Origin: Butyrivibrio sp.
Lineage (GTDB): Bacteria > Bacillota > Clostridia > Lachnospirales > Lachnospiraceae
Reading direction: 5' to 3'
Assembly (NCBI GenBank): GCA_022486625.1
Contig: JAKVKH010000005.1
Location: 1-64,000, forward strand
DNA length: 64,000 nt
Positions within the stretch are counted from its first letter, which is position 1; each line of letters begins with the position of its first letter. Position numbers and translations under genes: made by a program. Below the pieces are notes generated by a model that saw nothing but the letters and a program-made list of their open reading frames with translations, was not told the DNA's origin and made no database searches. Shown here in pieces: positions 49,099 through 59,433 of this stretch.

Positions 49099-49218
49099 AA
49101 ATACCTCCTGTAAAATAAGATGAACCTGCTTTAACTCCTATTGTCATCTTACCGAATGGACGATATACTGAATATATGATTTTACTGATTAATATCTCTT
49201 TTTACGGGTGATCTTTTT

Positions 49219-50010
49219 ATGAAAAAAATAAGTCAGTATCCGCCTCATTCCTACCACGAAAATCCGGCTGTAGGACGGGCCATCAGAAAAAAAGTTCAGC
49301 AGACGCTGTTCGAAGACAGAGAAAATGCAAATGAACTGCCGCATCATGAACGACTGGAGGAAAAGAAACTCTATGCCATTATTTCATCCGGAGATGTTGC
49401 TGCAGTAGATGACAGGATCCGCTCCATTGAGCAGTCCGGATCCTATATGATCGTCGGGTATCTTTCTGACTCTCCGCTGCGTCAGGCACGTTACCTGTTC
49501 GTCAGCGCAATCACGATTTACACACGGGCTGCGATGGATGGCGGCGTACCGGAAGAGATCGCCTATAACATTTCCGACAGCTATATTCAGGCTGCAGATC
49601 AGCTGACGGATCCGGATGAAATCACACTTCTGAGCGTACATGCCATGAGAGAATTCACGCAGGAAGTTGCCGACTGCAATTACCGCAGCTGCTCCCCTGC
49701 CGTGCGTACCTGCTGCGCCTATATTCAGGCTCATCTGCATGATCCGATCACTCTGCAGGACCTCGCAGATGCCTGTCGCCGAAGCCGCAACTACGTTTCC
49801 GACCTGTTTGAAAAGGAACTGCATCAACGCCCGATGCAGTATATCCGGACGCAGAAACTGCAGGCTGCATGCAATCTGCTGGAAACAACAGACCTCCCGG
49901 TCGCTGATATAGCAACGACGCTGGCATTTCCAAGTCACAGCAGTTTCAGCAGGTATTTTGCAGCGCACTACGGCATGACACCGCTTACCTACCGCCGCAG
50001 AAAGAATTGA
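49219..50010 (+). CDS. AraC-family transcriptional regulator
   Basis: C-terminal double HTH: ITLQDLADACRRSRNYVSDLFEKEL, PVADIATTLAFPSHSSFSRYFAAHYGMTPLTYRR. Confidence 0.93.
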   Translation: MKKISQYPPHSYHENPAVGRAIRKKVQQTLFEDRENANELPHHERLEEKKLYAIISSGDVAAVDDRIRSIEQSGSYMIVGYLSDSPLRQARYLFVSAITIYTRAAMDGGVPEEIAYNISDSYIQAADQLTDPDEITLLSVHAMREFTQEVADCNYRSCSPAVRTCCAYIQAHLHDPITLQDLADACRRSRNYVSDLFEKELHQRPMQYIRTQKLQAACNLLETTDLPVADIATTLAFPSHSSFSRYFAAHYGMTPLTYRRRKN

Positions 50011-50039
50011 ATCAATTTACTGCGGGCAAAAAAACATAA

Positions 50040-50525
50040 TTATTCCAGCACCTGCTCCATGCTGACATACTGAGGTTTTAAGCCGCACTTTTCATAAAAT
50101 TTCATCGCCGAGGTGTTGCAGGACCAGACGTGAAGTGTTACATTATGGCAGCCATGCTGCCTGGCATAGTCAAGAACATACTGATACAGTTTCTGTCCGA
50201 TATGCTGTCCGCGGATCTTCTCATCCACACACAGGTCATCGATATACAATGTTCTGATCTCTGTCATGATGGAATCTCTGATATGCTGCTGAAATACGCA
50301 GAATACATAGCCCATCACCTGATCCCGGTCATCTGCCGCAATAAATACCGGACGGTCATCATCCTCAAAGATATCCATCAGCTGTTCTGCGTTGTATTTC
50401 TGTGCCGGTCCGTTAAACAGATCCGGTCTTCCCTCATGGTGAACCATGTTTACCTGTACCAGGAGTCTGCCAACTCCTTCAATGTCTTTTTCTGTTGCCC
50501 TTCTGATCTGCATGTTCTGTTCCAA
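50040..50525 (-). CDS. GNAT family N-acetyltransferase
   Basis: LYIDDLCVDEKIRGQHIGQKLYQYVLDYARQHGCHNVTLHVWSCNTSAMKFYEKCGL. Confidence 0.93.
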   Translation of the reverse strand: MEQNMQIRRATEKDIEGVGRLLVQVNMVHHEGRPDLFNGPAQKYNAEQLMDIFEDDDRPVFIAADDRDQVMGYVFCVFQQHIRDSIMTEIRTLYIDDLCVDEKIRGQHIGQKLYQYVLDYARQHGCHNVTLHVWSCNTSAMKFYEKCGLKPQYVSMEQVLE

Positions 50526-50532
50526 CCTTTCT

Positions 50533-51591
50533 TCAGTTTATATGCTTCTCCTCAAACAGCTCTCTGGAAAGTACCGCTCCTCTGCAGCCTACTACCAGTG
50601 CACTTACCCGGTTTGCTGTCCTGAGAGACTCCGGAACTGTCATTCCGCGTTCCCTGCATGCCATAAACGTCCCGACATGCGCATCTCCCGCACCGGTACC
50701 ATCAATCTGATGTGCCGGGTATGCCGGAACTGTATGCTGCACCCTCTTCCGGCTGCGCCCTGTCCCGTTTCCAGCCTCAGCGCAGGTCTCCGCTGCGGAC
50801 GACTCCCGGATCACTTCACAGCAGGCTGTACCTTTATCTCCGTTTGTCACAATCACGGTATTTCCGGTAATACCGGAAGCCGCCTCTGCCGCAAGCGCCG
50901 TCTCCTGCAGTGTCATCTGCGCAGCATCTTTTCCCAGCAATGCATCCGGACAGCACTGCTTTTTTTTCAGCCACGCCGTCACTTCCGTCGCATTCAGATG
51001 CAGTACCGGACAAAGTGCCAGCAGTCTGTCCTGGCGTTCCTCCGGTACCGACACTATCCGCGGTCCCGGTGCATAAACAATTTCCTGACCCCTGCAACTT
51101 TCCAGAAAATCCACAACCTGTTCCCCTGTCGGTTCCTCGATTTCCAGACCGCAGACATAAATCCGATCGTATTCCTCAGGCATGATCTGTGCAAACCATT
51201 CTTTTCTGAATCTGTATTCCGCGCCATGCAGAGCCATAAAGGTTCTGTTTCCCATCTTATCCACAAGACAATAGCAGCATCCGTTTTCTTCCTGTGCTGC
51301 AGGGAAACCGCTCATCCATGCAGCTGCTGTCTTCTTATTGCCATCTGCTTCCTCTGCACCGTATTTTTCAAGTTCCTTCCGGACAAAATCACCATAAATT
51401 CCCGTTCCGACCGGTGAAAAAAGGGTATAGGGAACCCGAAACAATCTCAGCATATTGGACGCATTGAATGCGCAGCCGCCAAGCGAAACCTGCTGCGCCT
51501 CCGGAATCATATCCTCTTCCGGTTCCGGCAGATGATCCAGTGAAATCGTAACGTCTGCCACAGTAGAGCCTATGACCAGTATTTTTTTCAT
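50533..51591 (-). CDS. PfkB-family carbohydrate kinase
   Basis: VSLGGCAFNASNMLRLF and C-terminal DGTGAGDAHVGTFMA. Confidence 0.9.
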   Translation of the reverse strand: MKKILVIGSTVADVTISLDHLPEPEEDMIPEAQQVSLGGCAFNASNMLRLFRVPYTLFSPVGTGIYGDFVRKELEKYGAEEADGNKKTAAAWMSGFPAAQEENGCCYCLVDKMGNRTFMALHGAEYRFRKEWFAQIMPEEYDRIYVCGLEIEEPTGEQVVDFLESCRGQEIVYAPGPRIVSVPEERQDRLLALCPVLHLNATEVTAWLKKKQCCPDALLGKDAAQMTLQETALAAEAASGITGNTVIVTNGDKGTACCEVIRESSAAETCAEAGNGTGRSRKRVQHTVPAYPAHQIDGTGAGDAHVGTFMACRERGMTVPESLRTANRVSALVVGCRGAVLSRELFEEKHIN

Positions 51592-51609
51592 TCCGGTTCT
51601 CCATTTCAG

Positions 51610-51640
51610 AAAGGGAGACAGGATTTTCCCATCTCCCTTT
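51610..51640. terminator. intergenic hairpin between RHH protein and PfkB kinase genes
   Basis: AAAGGGAGA (51610-51618) / TCTCCCTTT (51632-51640). Confidence 0.55.
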
Positions 51641-51648
51641 ACACTTAT

Positions 51649-51846
51649 TTATTTTATATTCAGCTCCGGTGGTTCGTCCATGTGGTCGGAGACGTACTTT
51701 CCGGTCTTTTTGCGCTGCCTTACACATTCAGTCAGAAGATATTCGATCTGTCCGTTGACGGATCTGAAATCATCCTCTGCCCATGCTGCCAGTGCATCGT
51801 ATAATTCGGCATTCAACCGAAGCGGTACCTGTTTTTTTTCGCTCAT
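51649..51846 (-). CDS. small Arc/ribbon-helix-helix-like protein
   Basis: [43 protein letters not shown]. Confidence 0.8.
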   Translation of the reverse strand: MSEKKQVPLRLNAELYDALAAWAEDDFRSVNGQIEYLLTECVRQRKKTGKYVSDHMDEPPELNIK

Positions 51847-51855
51847 GGCGTCAGT

Positions 51856-52860
51856 TTAATACAACGAGCCGGAATTTACAACCGGTTGTGTATCATGATT
51901 GCCGCAGAGAACAACAAGGAGGTTGGAAACCATCGCTGCCTTTCTCTCATCGTCCAGTTCGACCACATGATTTTCATTCAGACGATCCAGCGCCATCTCG
52001 ACCATGCCGACTGCGCCGTCCACAATCATCTTTCTTGCATCAATCACTGCAGATGCCTGCTGTCTCTGCAGCATCACGGCTGCAATTTCCGGAGAATAGG
52101 CAAGGTATGTAATTCTGGCATCGACAATTTCCAGCCCTGCCTCTGCCACCTTACTCTGAATCTCTGCCCTGATACGACCCGCAACAATTTCACTGGATCC
52201 TCTCAGGCTCCCGTCATCTGCCTGTCCGTCTCCCGTTGTATCCACATTCGGTGCCACATCATACGGATAGATCTTCACAATATTTCTGACTGCACTGTCA
52301 CACTGCAGGGAAAGATATTCCTTATAGTTATCCACATTGAACACCGCTTTTGCAGTATCCTTTACCTTCCACATGACCGCCACGCCGATATCAATCGGGT
52401 TTCCCAGACAGTCATTGACCTTCTGACGGCCATTATTCAGCGTCATGATCTTCATGGAGATCTTATTGCTCGGTGTTACATTTTTACCTGCTGCAAGCTG
52501 CATGGCGGCCGCTGCCTTATCCACATCGCTGCTCTGACCAAGATGTGTTCTGGATGCAGGATTGACGCTGGTACAGAACGGATTGACAAAATAGAATCCT
52601 GCACCTTTGATCGTGCCCGCATAATTTCCAAACAATGTCAGTACAAGGGCTTCCTCCGGCTTTAAAACTTTCAGTCCCAGAATCGGGATCCAGAGCAGAC
52701 AGATCAGAAGCAGTATCAGACCAAACCAGATACCGCCGTCAAAGCCTTCTATACTGTTTTCTCCATAAATCATCGCCGCAATCAGCAATACATATCCTGC
52801 AATAATTGCAATCATCACTGCCATACCATTCTTTTTATCTGTTAATATTTTTTCTTTCAT
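51856..52860 (-). CDS. SPFH/Band 7 domain membrane protein
   Basis: Two N-terminal TMs, LKPEEALVLTLFGNYAGTIKGAGFYFVNPF, conserved C-terminus; start MKEKIL. Confidence 0.9.
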   Translation of the reverse strand: MKEKILTDKKNGMAVMIAIIAGYVLLIAAMIYGENSIEGFDGGIWFGLILLLICLLWIPILGLKVLKPEEALVLTLFGNYAGTIKGAGFYFVNPFCTSVNPASRTHLGQSSDVDKAAAAMQLAAGKNVTPSNKISMKIMTLNNGRQKVNDCLGNPIDIGVAVMWKVKDTAKAVFNVDNYKEYLSLQCDSAVRNIVKIYPYDVAPNVDTTGDGQADDGSLRGSSEIVAGRIRAEIQSKVAEAGLEIVDARITYLAYSPEIAAVMLQRQQASAVIDARKMIVDGAVGMVEMALDRLNENHVVELDDERKAAMVSNLLVVLCGNHDTQPVVNSGSLY

Positions 52861-53003
52861 TTTCTGTTCCTCCTGAACGATGTCCATGTTCTTCCTGTAA
52901 TTTGTGTTCTTCCGGAAAATCAGAATGTATTTATCTGATATCATTATGATATCACTTTGTATTAAGTTGTCAAATTAATTTAAAAAAACAGCAAGCTCCG
53001 CAA

Positions 53004-53041
53004 AAAAAGCGGGGACCGCCAATATGCAGTCTCCGCTTTTT
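53004..53041 (-). terminator. terminator downstream of PAP2 gene
   Basis: AAAAAGCGGGGAC / GTCTCCGCTTTTT. Confidence 0.8.
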
Positions 53042-53054
53042 ACAATTATCCATA

Positions 53055-54011
53055 TTATGCTGTTTTCTTTTTTCCCTCGATGCAGCAAAACAGCAACGGG
53101 TGAATTCCCACAAAGTAAAAGAAGATCACCATGGATCCGATAAACGCACCCCAGAGACTTCCCATCGCCTTCAGAAACAATACATAGCAGAAGTTCATGA
53201 GAAACAGATAAAGCAATATCCCGGAAATACATCTGGCCGCTTTGGTTTCCATACTGACATCCACTGAAAAGTTTACAAACCGCCGTTCAAATACCCAGCC
53301 GATGAAAATGCCAAGGCAGCACCCACAGCCCGAAAAAGAATCCCGCATCATCTTCAGCGGATCAACGATCAGACTTCCGTCCGCGTTATAATCCATCGGA
53401 TAGGTCTTATGGGTAAAATAGAAAAGTGCTGCCGCAATCAGCACTGCAATGATACACAGAAAAATAAGGTCAGACTGCTTATTCTGCGAATTTTCAATCC
53501 TGGTGAGTACCAGATTCATGATATACGCCACAAGCGCCGTTGCACCGAACCCGACCAGTACATCCTGCGGTGTATGCACACCAAGATAATTTCTGGAAAA
53601 CATCACGAGCAGCAGCAAAATGGTCAGGCATGCCGCCAGCCCTTTATGCCTGCGGTAATGCACCGCCGACGTCCCGTATGCCGCCGTTGCCTGCGTGGTA
53701 TGTCCGCTTGGGAAGGAATACCCCGTTGCCGTTGTTTTCGCATCCCCTGCCGGAAGAACCGCCGCGTTTCTGATCCATGGCCTGTACGCACAGACGGTAA
53801 GTTTAAGTACACCGTTCAGCATAATTGCACTTCCCATGGTCAGCATCAGACGTTCCCCGAACTTCTTATCCACCGCCCAGAACACAAAAAGGCACAGAAG
53901 ATACGGAAAATAATTTTCGCCGAATTTTGTGATTACGAGAAAAAAAGAATCAAAAGCACTTCCTGTTGCATTACGCAGATCCTGAAGCAATAACAGATAA
54001 CTAATGTCCAT
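53055..54011 (-). CDS. PAP2-family membrane phosphatase
   Basis: PSGHTTQATAAYG and SRNYLGVHTPQDVLVGFGAT, multi-TM. Confidence 0.9.
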   Translation of the reverse strand: MDISYLLLLQDLRNATGSAFDSFFLVITKFGENYFPYLLCLFVFWAVDKKFGERLMLTMGSAIMLNGVLKLTVCAYRPWIRNAAVLPAGDAKTTATGYSFPSGHTTQATAAYGTSAVHYRRHKGLAACLTILLLLVMFSRNYLGVHTPQDVLVGFGATALVAYIMNLVLTRIENSQNKQSDLIFLCIIAVLIAAALFYFTHKTYPMDYNADGSLIVDPLKMMRDSFSGCGCCLGIFIGWVFERRFVNFSVDVSMETKAARCISGILLYLFLMNFCYVLFLKAMGSLWGAFIGSMVIFFYFVGIHPLLFCCIEGKKKTA

Positions 54012-54051
54012 ATTAATCACCTTTCTGCATCAAGCATGCCATTGTCTGTTC

Positions 54052-56238
54052 CTACATTTCTACGATACCACTTTTCCTCTGATTATTCCACGATGAACAG
54101 GCTCCAATCCTGCCAATTTTCCCGCGTCCGTCATAAAGCAGCAGCTCATCTTTATCTCCGAGCTCTGCCCCGGAAATCCGAAGCTCTGCACGCGCAGTCT
54201 CTCCTGCCTTAATCCACAGTTTTTCAAACCCTATCAGCTCACGAACTCTCGGTACATGATCCGTACATGCTCTTCTGACAAAAAGCATGACGGTATCATA
54301 TGCATCCATATCTCCGATATTACTGACTCCGGCTCTGACAAGAATTTCTCCGTTTTCTTTCTCCGCGCTCAGTCCGGAACAGGCAAATTCCGTATAACTA
54401 AGTCCATACCCGAACCCATAGGTAACACCCTGTTTTCTGTCCACATACTTCATGGCATCATAGGATATCCGGTAATTATAGTAAACAGGAAGCTGACCTG
54501 CACTGTCCGGAATTGACACCGGAAGACAGCCGGACGGTGAAATCACACCTGTCAGAATCTCTGCCAGTGCCTGTCCTCCAAACGGACCCGGATAAAATGC
54601 GTACAGAAGTGCCTTACTGTACTTTGCAATCTCACTGATCACATAAGGTCTTCCTGCAATGATCACCGTGACAAACGGAATGTTTCTGTCTGCAAGCGCC
54701 CGTACCAGCTGAACCTGCTCTTTGGGAAGCTCCAGTTCAGCGCTGTCTGCGCCTTCCCCGCAGTCCATCTGATTTCCCTCTTCACAGATTGCTGCACCGT
54801 TTATATCAAAGGCTGTCTTTCCAAATCTGCTTGAGGATCCGCCGAGTGCAAGGATCGTCATGTCATAGTCTGAAGCCTTTTCATATGCATCCGCCTGCAG
54901 GCAGTCCACACGCACTTTGCCCTGACAGATTTTGCGCATACCATCCAGAAGGGTACTGCAGTTTTCTCTTTGCACATATGGTGTATAATCTCCAAGCTGC
55001 CTGTATATATCATCTGCCGAAGGGCCGATCACTGCCATCTTTCTGATTTTCTTTGTATCAATCGGCAGCACATGTGCTTCATTTTTAAGCAGTATAGCAG
55101 ACTGCCTCGCCATTTCAAGCGCCTCATCCGTATACTGCTTTTGCCTTGAGAACTGTATATAATGATCCGATTCTTCAACAAACGGATGCTCGAAAAGACC
55201 TGCCTTTTCCTTTATTTCCAATACTCTGAGCACCGCTGCATTCAGACATTCCATCACTTTCGCATCTGTATCTGCCGTTTCCGCCAGTGTGCCAAACGCC
55301 TCATCCCAGAGTCCGACATCGACACCCGCTTCAAGTGCAAGCCTTCCGGAAGCCCTGTTATCTCCGGTCATCAGATCAAGCCTGTCAATCGCCACACCAT
55401 CTGCCATGACAATTCCCTTGAATCCCATTTCTTTACGCAGAATCTGTCCCAGCAGACAGGAATTTGCATGGCAGGGAATCCCGTCAATCTCGTTGTAGGC
55501 TGCCATGATTCCCGCTGCCCCTGCTTTTACTGCAGCTTCTGCTGCCGGCAGATGGATTTCCCGCAGTTCTCTGTCTCCGATCAGGGCCGCCGATGCATTG
55601 ACACCTCCTGTTGTCTGACCCTGTGCGGCAAAATGCTTGGCAACGCATAATGTCCCTGAAGACTGCATCCCCTTCACCGCCGCTTTGGCCATTACCGATG
55701 CCAGATACGGATCTTCGCCATAACATTCCTCACTTCTGCCCCATCTGGGATCACGCAGTATATCCAGCATGGACATCAGCGCCATGGATGTACCTGTTTC
55801 CTTCAGCTGAAGACCGGATATCCTGCTTGTCTTTTCCAGAAGTTCCGGATTGAACGAAGCTCCGGCTGCAGTATTAACCGGCACAAGAAAACCATCCAGT
55901 ATCTGATTGCCATGCGGACATTCATCCGTTACGAGCATCGGTATTTCAAGCCTTGAGTGTTCCAGCACATACCTCTGCAGCATGTTATACACTGCCGGTG
56001 CATCTTTTCCTGAAAGTCCCGTTTCAAAATTTCTGCCTGACCACGGATCTGCTCTGTGAAGTCCGTACAGAAAACCGATTCCACTGTATTTCTCCGTTTC
56101 ATGCACAAAATCATCCGAAGGGGAATATTTCCCCCCGGATGATTTTACATAAGCATGAAAGCCATACAGCTTCTGATTGATCTGACCGACCTTTTCCATG
56201 GTCGTCATCTGCTCCAGTAACTTCTGCAGTCTGCTCAT
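54052..56238 (-). CDS. GH3 family glycoside hydrolase
   Basis: MTTMEKVGQINQ, DILRDPRWGRSEECYGEDPYL, CVAKHFAAQG, FKGIVMADGVAIDRL. Confidence 0.92.
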   Translation of the reverse strand: MSRLQKLLEQMTTMEKVGQINQKLYGFHAYVKSSGGKYSPSDDFVHETEKYSGIGFLYGLHRADPWSGRNFETGLSGKDAPAVYNMLQRYVLEHSRLEIPMLVTDECPHGNQILDGFLVPVNTAAGASFNPELLEKTSRISGLQLKETGTSMALMSMLDILRDPRWGRSEECYGEDPYLASVMAKAAVKGMQSSGTLCVAKHFAAQGQTTGGVNASAALIGDRELREIHLPAAEAAVKAGAAGIMAAYNEIDGIPCHANSCLLGQILRKEMGFKGIVMADGVAIDRLDLMTGDNRASGRLALEAGVDVGLWDEAFGTLAETADTDAKVMECLNAAVLRVLEIKEKAGLFEHPFVEESDHYIQFSRQKQYTDEALEMARQSAILLKNEAHVLPIDTKKIRKMAVIGPSADDIYRQLGDYTPYVQRENCSTLLDGMRKICQGKVRVDCLQADAYEKASDYDMTILALGGSSSRFGKTAFDINGAAICEEGNQMDCGEGADSAELELPKEQVQLVRALADRNIPFVTVIIAGRPYVISEIAKYSKALLYAFYPGPFGGQALAEILTGVISPSGCLPVSIPDSAGQLPVYYNYRISYDAMKYVDRKQGVTYGFGYGLSYTEFACSGLSAEKENGEILVRAGVSNIGDMDAYDTVMLFVRRACTDHVPRVRELIGFEKLWIKAGETARAELRISGAELGDKDELLLYDGRGKIGRIGACSSWNNQRKSGIVEM

Positions 56239-56286
56239 TCTTTTTCCCGCCGTTTCTGACTGTTCTTTCCGTATCCTTCAGAGGCC

Positions 56287-59200
56287 TTACTGTGGAATTA
56301 CCCGGAATGTCTTTATTTCATAAGGTCTGATTGTCATATCAAATCCATATTCCGTACATTCGGTCTCTCCGCATTTATTTTCGAGACAGTCTGTTTCCTG
56401 AACTTCTCTGATCTTCATTCCCGGAAGTGATACATGGCACTTCGTCAGCGCATTTTCATACTCGTACATTCTCAGGATAATACCATTTCCATCCTCTGCC
56501 TTTTTTACCGTATCCAGACAGACATTTCTGCTGTCCACCTGTGCAAAACTGAACTCTGTTGCGGCAATACCACCGCCAATTGCAAGAAGCGGCTGATTCA
56601 GATTCTCTGCTGCCGGCATTGTTTCTCCGTCTGCAAAACCTTCTGTATGCGGATACAGTGAATAGGTAAAGACATGTTTTTCCTCATCACAGGTCGGATT
56701 CGGCTCAATTCCGGACTTGATCAGTGTCAGAGCGATATTGCCGTCTTTTACGGAATAACCATATTTACAGTCATTTAAAAGACTGACGCCGTAATGTCCT
56801 TCTGAAAAGTCCATCCACTTCTGTCCGCAGCTTTCAAATCTGGCAATATCCCAGCTGGTATTATAAGTCACCTTTCGTTTAAGGTTGCCGAACTGTATGT
56901 CAAAAGTTGCTTCATCCGAATGAATTCCGGTCGGGAAATGAACCTTCAAAAGATGCTGATGTTCATGGTAATCCACTTCTGTTTCAAAATCGATTCTCCT
57001 GATATCCGCATAGAAATGAATCTTCTGCAGAATCACGGATTTGCTGATTCTTCTTTCAATTTCAAGCGTAGCCCGTACCGGTCCCCGCTCTGTCCATTCC
57101 ATACGGGATACATCTGTAACATCCCAGGATTTCTCTGTATAAAACCGGTCAATATTCCAGTCATCATAATAAATCGGCTTATCCTCATACAGTCTGAGAA
57201 GATTTCCTCTTTCTCCCTCCTTTATGATCTCACGTTCATTTTCAAGATCGTAAACAGAAGACATCATCCCGTCTTTGTCAAATACCACATGATAAAAAGG
57301 TGTCGTGATCTCGTTTTCTGCCATACTGATCTGCAGTCTGTTCTCTTCTGCCGCTTCTGTCATTTCATATACACGGTAGCCTTTGGAGGGAATATCCTCA
57401 AGATACACTACTGCCTGATCTTTACACTTTTGTATGACACTGATCCTGCCCTCCGCATCCGCAAGTGCTCCGGCCCCCTTTACCAGTTCTGCCGGAATCA
57501 CCGCCACATCATCACGGACAAATCCAAGCGGATTAAAGATCGTGACCGTACTTCCGCCTTCCTCCCCGCTTCCGCAGACCGCCTGCATTCTGTCCCTGAG
57601 CATCTGCGCAGCCTCTGCCGATAACGCTTCATACTCCTTTTTTGTCACTTCATATACTTCATGAATAGATGATCCCGGCAGAATATCGTGAAACTGGTTG
57701 ATCATCACCGTTTTCCACATCTCTTCAATCTTCTCCGAAGGATATGGGATTCCGGCACGTTCGGCCATAACAGATAAAAGCTCCAGGTTCTGCATCAGAA
57801 ACTCGCTCTTACGGTTTGCACGCTTATTTCTGGCCATACTGGTATAGGTTCCGCGATGATATTCAAAGTAAAGTTCCCCTTCCCATACCGGAAGCTCCTT
57901 ATTATCTTTTACTCTCTCTTTCAGCTCATCAAAATACTGGCGTGCAAAAACCTGTCTGACCTTCGGAATACCGCGAATTCCCTTTTCCATTCGCTCTGAA
58001 ACCTCCAGCATCTCTCTGGTCGGACCACCACCGCCATCTCCGTATCCGTAGGACACAAGAATATCGTTATTGATTTCTTTCTGCTGATAACGGTTCCATC
58101 CACCCATAATGGCATCCGGATGAAGCATCCCGTTATAAGTGGTGAAAATCTTGTCTGAATCCTGCCCGACACCTACCGTCGTGCACATATGCGTCAGAAT
58201 CTCACTGCCGTCGATTCCTCTCCACATCATGGTATCATATGGAAATTTATTATACTGATTCCATGCAATTTTCGTTGTCTGAAAATAATCAATTCCGCAT
58301 TTTTTCATGATCTGCGGAAGTGCTCCGGAATACCCGAATACATCCGGAAGCCACAGAATACGGTTATCTACTCCAAATTCTTCTTTAAAAAACTTCTTGC
58401 CATACAAAAACTGTCGTACCAGTGATTCTCCGGATGTCAGGTTGCAGTCTGCTTCTACCCACATACCGCCTTCCGGTTCCCAGCGTCCCTGCTTTACCCT
58501 CTGCCTGATTTTCTCAAAGAGCTGCGGATATCTTTTCTTGAGAAAACAGTACAGCTGCGGCTGGCTGGACATAAACTTATAATCCGGATATTCCTCCATC
58601 AGCTTCAGTACTGTGGAAAAACTCCTGCCGACCTTTTCTTTCGTCTGTGCAACCGTCCACCACCATGCCACATCAATATGCGTATGCCCGATACAGCTGG
58701 CAATGATGTCCTCATGCCCTGCCATTTTCTCATATACAGTCTTTCGAATATAGCTTCTGGCTTCTCTGACAGATGCATAAAATGCCTCTGAATAGGCCTC
58801 ACGAAGATCCAGAAGATTGATCGTATCATTCAGCGCCTTTGTCAGCGCCATACGATCTGCATTTTCCTTATCCATTCTGGTAAATGCAGCAAGCGGAACC
58901 CACAGGTCATAATACAGACCGATGATCTCTTCATCCCGTTCAAACATATCGACACAGAGATTAAATTCATCATGCAGGATTCCCGTATAGGACTGCAGAT
59001 CTATCCGAATCTTCTCCGGTTCCTCTGCCGGAACATCCATCAGCCGGATTTCGCGGTGATTCACATCCATTCCCTGCATCGGATCTTCATTCAGGAAAAA
59101 CAGAAACTGCGGATTTTTGGCATCGTCCCATTCATCAATCTGTGAGCTGACGTGCATCCAGAGCGTTTTTCCCGCATACTGCCGGGGAATCTCCAGTTCA

Positions 59201-59409
59201 TTTTTAAACCAGTAATGTCTGTCCGGTCCATACCAGTGCATGGTCTTTGCATCAAACGCCGACCACTGCGGCTCAGCCTGGTCTGCTTCCTGCGGAGTAA
59301 CAAAGTCTCCTTCCTTATAAACCCAGTCCTTCACCCTTGTTACGTTTCTGACTGACAGTTTTTTCAGCTCATCGCAGATCACGCTGATCCGCTCATCCAG
59401 AAATTCCAT
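56287..59409 (-). CDS. GH38 alpha-mannosidase
   Basis: CIGHTHIDVAWWWTVAQTKEKVGRSFSTVLKLMEEYPDYKFMSSQPQLY, GMWVEADCNLTSGESLVRQ, LWLPDVFGYSGALPQI. Confidence 0.95.
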   Translation of the reverse strand: MEFLDERISVICDELKKLSVRNVTRVKDWVYKEGDFVTPQEADQAEPQWSAFDAKTMHWYGPDRHYWFKNELEIPRQYAGKTLWMHVSSQIDEWDDAKNPQFLFFLNEDPMQGMDVNHREIRLMDVPAEEPEKIRIDLQSYTGILHDEFNLCVDMFERDEEIIGLYYDLWVPLAAFTRMDKENADRMALTKALNDTINLLDLREAYSEAFYASVREARSYIRKTVYEKMAGHEDIIASCIGHTHIDVAWWWTVAQTKEKVGRSFSTVLKLMEEYPDYKFMSSQPQLYCFLKKRYPQLFEKIRQRVKQGRWEPEGGMWVEADCNLTSGESLVRQFLYGKKFFKEEFGVDNRILWLPDVFGYSGALPQIMKKCGIDYFQTTKIAWNQYNKFPYDTMMWRGIDGSEILTHMCTTVGVGQDSDKIFTTYNGMLHPDAIMGGWNRYQQKEINNDILVSYGYGDGGGGPTREMLEVSERMEKGIRGIPKVRQVFARQYFDELKERVKDNKELPVWEGELYFEYHRGTYTSMARNKRANRKSEFLMQNLELLSVMAERAGIPYPSEKIEEMWKTVMINQFHDILPGSSIHEVYEVTKKEYEALSAEAAQMLRDRMQAVCGSGEEGGSTVTIFNPLGFVRDDVAVIPAELVKGAGALADAEGRISVIQKCKDQAVVYLEDIPSKGYRVYEMTEAAEENRLQISMAENEITTPFYHVVFDKDGMMSSVYDLENEREIIKEGERGNLLRLYEDKPIYYDDWNIDRFYTEKSWDVTDVSRMEWTERGPVRATLEIERRISKSVILQKIHFYADIRRIDFETEVDYHEHQHLLKVHFPTGIHSDEATFDIQFGNLKRKVTYNTSWDIARFESCGQKWMDFSEGHYGVSLLNDCKYGYSVKDGNIALTLIKSGIEPNPTCDEEKHVFTYSLYPHTEGFADGETMPAAENLNQPLLAIGGGIAATEFSFAQVDSRNVCLDTVKKAEDGNGIILRMYEYENALTKCHVSLPGMKIREVQETDCLENKCGETECTEYGFDMTIRPYEIKTFRVIPQ

Positions 59410-59433
59410 ATCCGTTTCTCCTTAAATGAATTT

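Noticed and set aside
50446-51417. 323-aa plus-strand ORF
   Set aside because: Antisense to the PfkB kinase and GNAT start; no domain signature, shadow ORF.
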